Source of the DNA: Sodiomyces alkalinus F11
Lineage: Eukaryota; Ascomycota; Sordariomycetes; Glomerellales; Plectosphaerellaceae
DNA length: 64,000 nucleotides
Assembly (NCBI RefSeq): GCF_003711515.1
Contig: NW_021167093.1
Span: 422,643 to 486,642 of the forward strand
Direction of reading: 5' to 3'
Shown here piece after piece: positions 63,353 to 64,000 of the stretch; the first letter of the stretch is position 1, and every line of letters begins with the position of its first letter. The position numbers and the translations under genes are program-made. The notes below the pieces were generated by a model. The model ran no database searches. It was not told the DNA's origin and saw only the letters and a list, made by a program, of their open reading frames with translations.

Positions 63353-64000
63353 TTACTTATTAGCCTAATTACCGCCTACCTCCTACTAGTAGCCTATCTA
63401 TCGGTAGCCTTTAAGGTATTCTCCCTTAGCCTATAACCACCGCTCCTATAACGGGTAAAGGCGTATATCGCGGTAGTAGTTTAGCGGAGGCGGGAGATCC
63501 TCGCGGGTTAGACGTAATAGCGGCTAGGAGGCGTTAAAGAGAGAGGGATCTATAGCAACGATATCGCCGTTATTAATAGCTTACTTCCTTATACGTATAG
63601 AGTTATAAGTCCTTCTAGTATTAAAGAACGCCTTCTAGGCATTATCGTTCTATACCTTCTTAGTCGTGTAAAGGCTTACGATAGTTCTTATAATAGATAG
63701 ATGCGCGGGTAATAGGCGCGTGGCCGATAGGCTTATAGCCGACGGGCACCCTCTAAGAGTATCTAGGCGCGCGGCTAATAGGTATATAGCCGATAGGCAC
63801 CCCCTAGGGGTATCTACGGCTGCCTATTAGTGGTTATCGTCTTCTTCTACCTTTACGCCCCTAAATACTGCTAGCGCTATAAGGAACGCGCGCGCAGGAT
63901 ATTCTAGGGATATTAAAGGCGTGGGAAATGGTTTAAACCTCGTAGGAGTAAACCGTGGAGTATCCTTCGTAATATCGGTATCCTCTTCCATAGTAATAAC
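63353..64000 (-). pseudogene. Copia fragment B, right part, runs off the window
   Basis: The first 75 bases match 21183-21256 of fragment A. Beyond that the minus strand presumably carries upstream copia sequence; I see no clear integrase motif. Contains an exact-length 51-bp tandem duplication (63715-63765 and 63766-63816). Confidence 0.55.
63715..63816 (-). repeat. Two 51-bp tandem units
   Basis: Both units begin ggcgcg and end tatcta; differences are almost all C/T and G/A. 51 is a multiple of three, so the duplication would keep a reading frame of 17 codons. Confidence 0.8.

Overview
The window comes from a filamentous ascomycete (Pezizomycotina-type) genome. It contains one intact host gene, a five-exon enolase (32974-34626, 438 aa), inside a host island of about 2.7 kb. 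Nearly everything else is transposable-element DNA carrying the signature of repeat-induced point mutation (RIP): CpA and TpG are almost absent, TpA is in excess and CpG is kept. By hand count, bases 1-60 hold 9 TA against 1 CA and 2 TG, while 60 bases of enolase exon (33901-33960) hold 2 of each. Old reading frames are therefore full of TAA/TAG where CAA, CAG or TGG once stood, which explains why long ORFs are lacking outside enolase. I cannot name the species.

Layout from the left. 1-6631: pol region of a Ty3/gypsy element (+). 7940-9200: unidentified broken gene (-). 9860-17443: unclassified repeat R1a (+) with a Ulp1-like stretch, split by a complete LTR retrotransposon R2 (11854-16925, target duplication GAGGA). 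17444-20477: 5' part of a LINE (-) holding a tRNA-like Pol III unit. 20490-21256: Ty1/copia RT fragment (-). 22460-23757: copia-like 3' end (+). 23758-32051: full-length chromovirus 1 (-). 32300-34979: enolase island. 34980-42233: Ty1/copia element D (-), abutting a 398-bp TRIM-like element (42234-42631). 42637-43917: copia LTR piece, primer site and gag (+). 43918-46591: repeat R1b (-). 46592 to about 51480: LINE 2 (+) with a solo LTR in its RT. 53244-53531: a further copia primer site and LTR. 53540-55107 and 63353-64000: copia fragment B (-), split by complete chromovirus 2 (55108-63347, target duplication ATTTA).

The elements form a nested pile and several insertions can be ordered from target duplications. 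R2 went into R1a, chromovirus 2 into copia B, the solo LTR into LINE 2, and copia D plus the TRIM went in next to the enolase gene. Chromoviruses 1 and 2 are inverted relative to each other and flank the enolase island.

Three themes stand out. First, three unrelated LTR elements each carry a decayed reading frame on the strand opposite their gag/pol, in the 3' part; in the chromovirus it ends in a 21-residue repeat array whose copy number differs between copies. Second, four copia-type elements share one 13-base primer-binding site that fits the anticodon arm of initiator tRNA-Met. Third, RIP weakens in the LTR sequence closest to the enolase gene on both sides. All domain calls outside enolase come from reading through RIP-type stops by eye; no database search was run.
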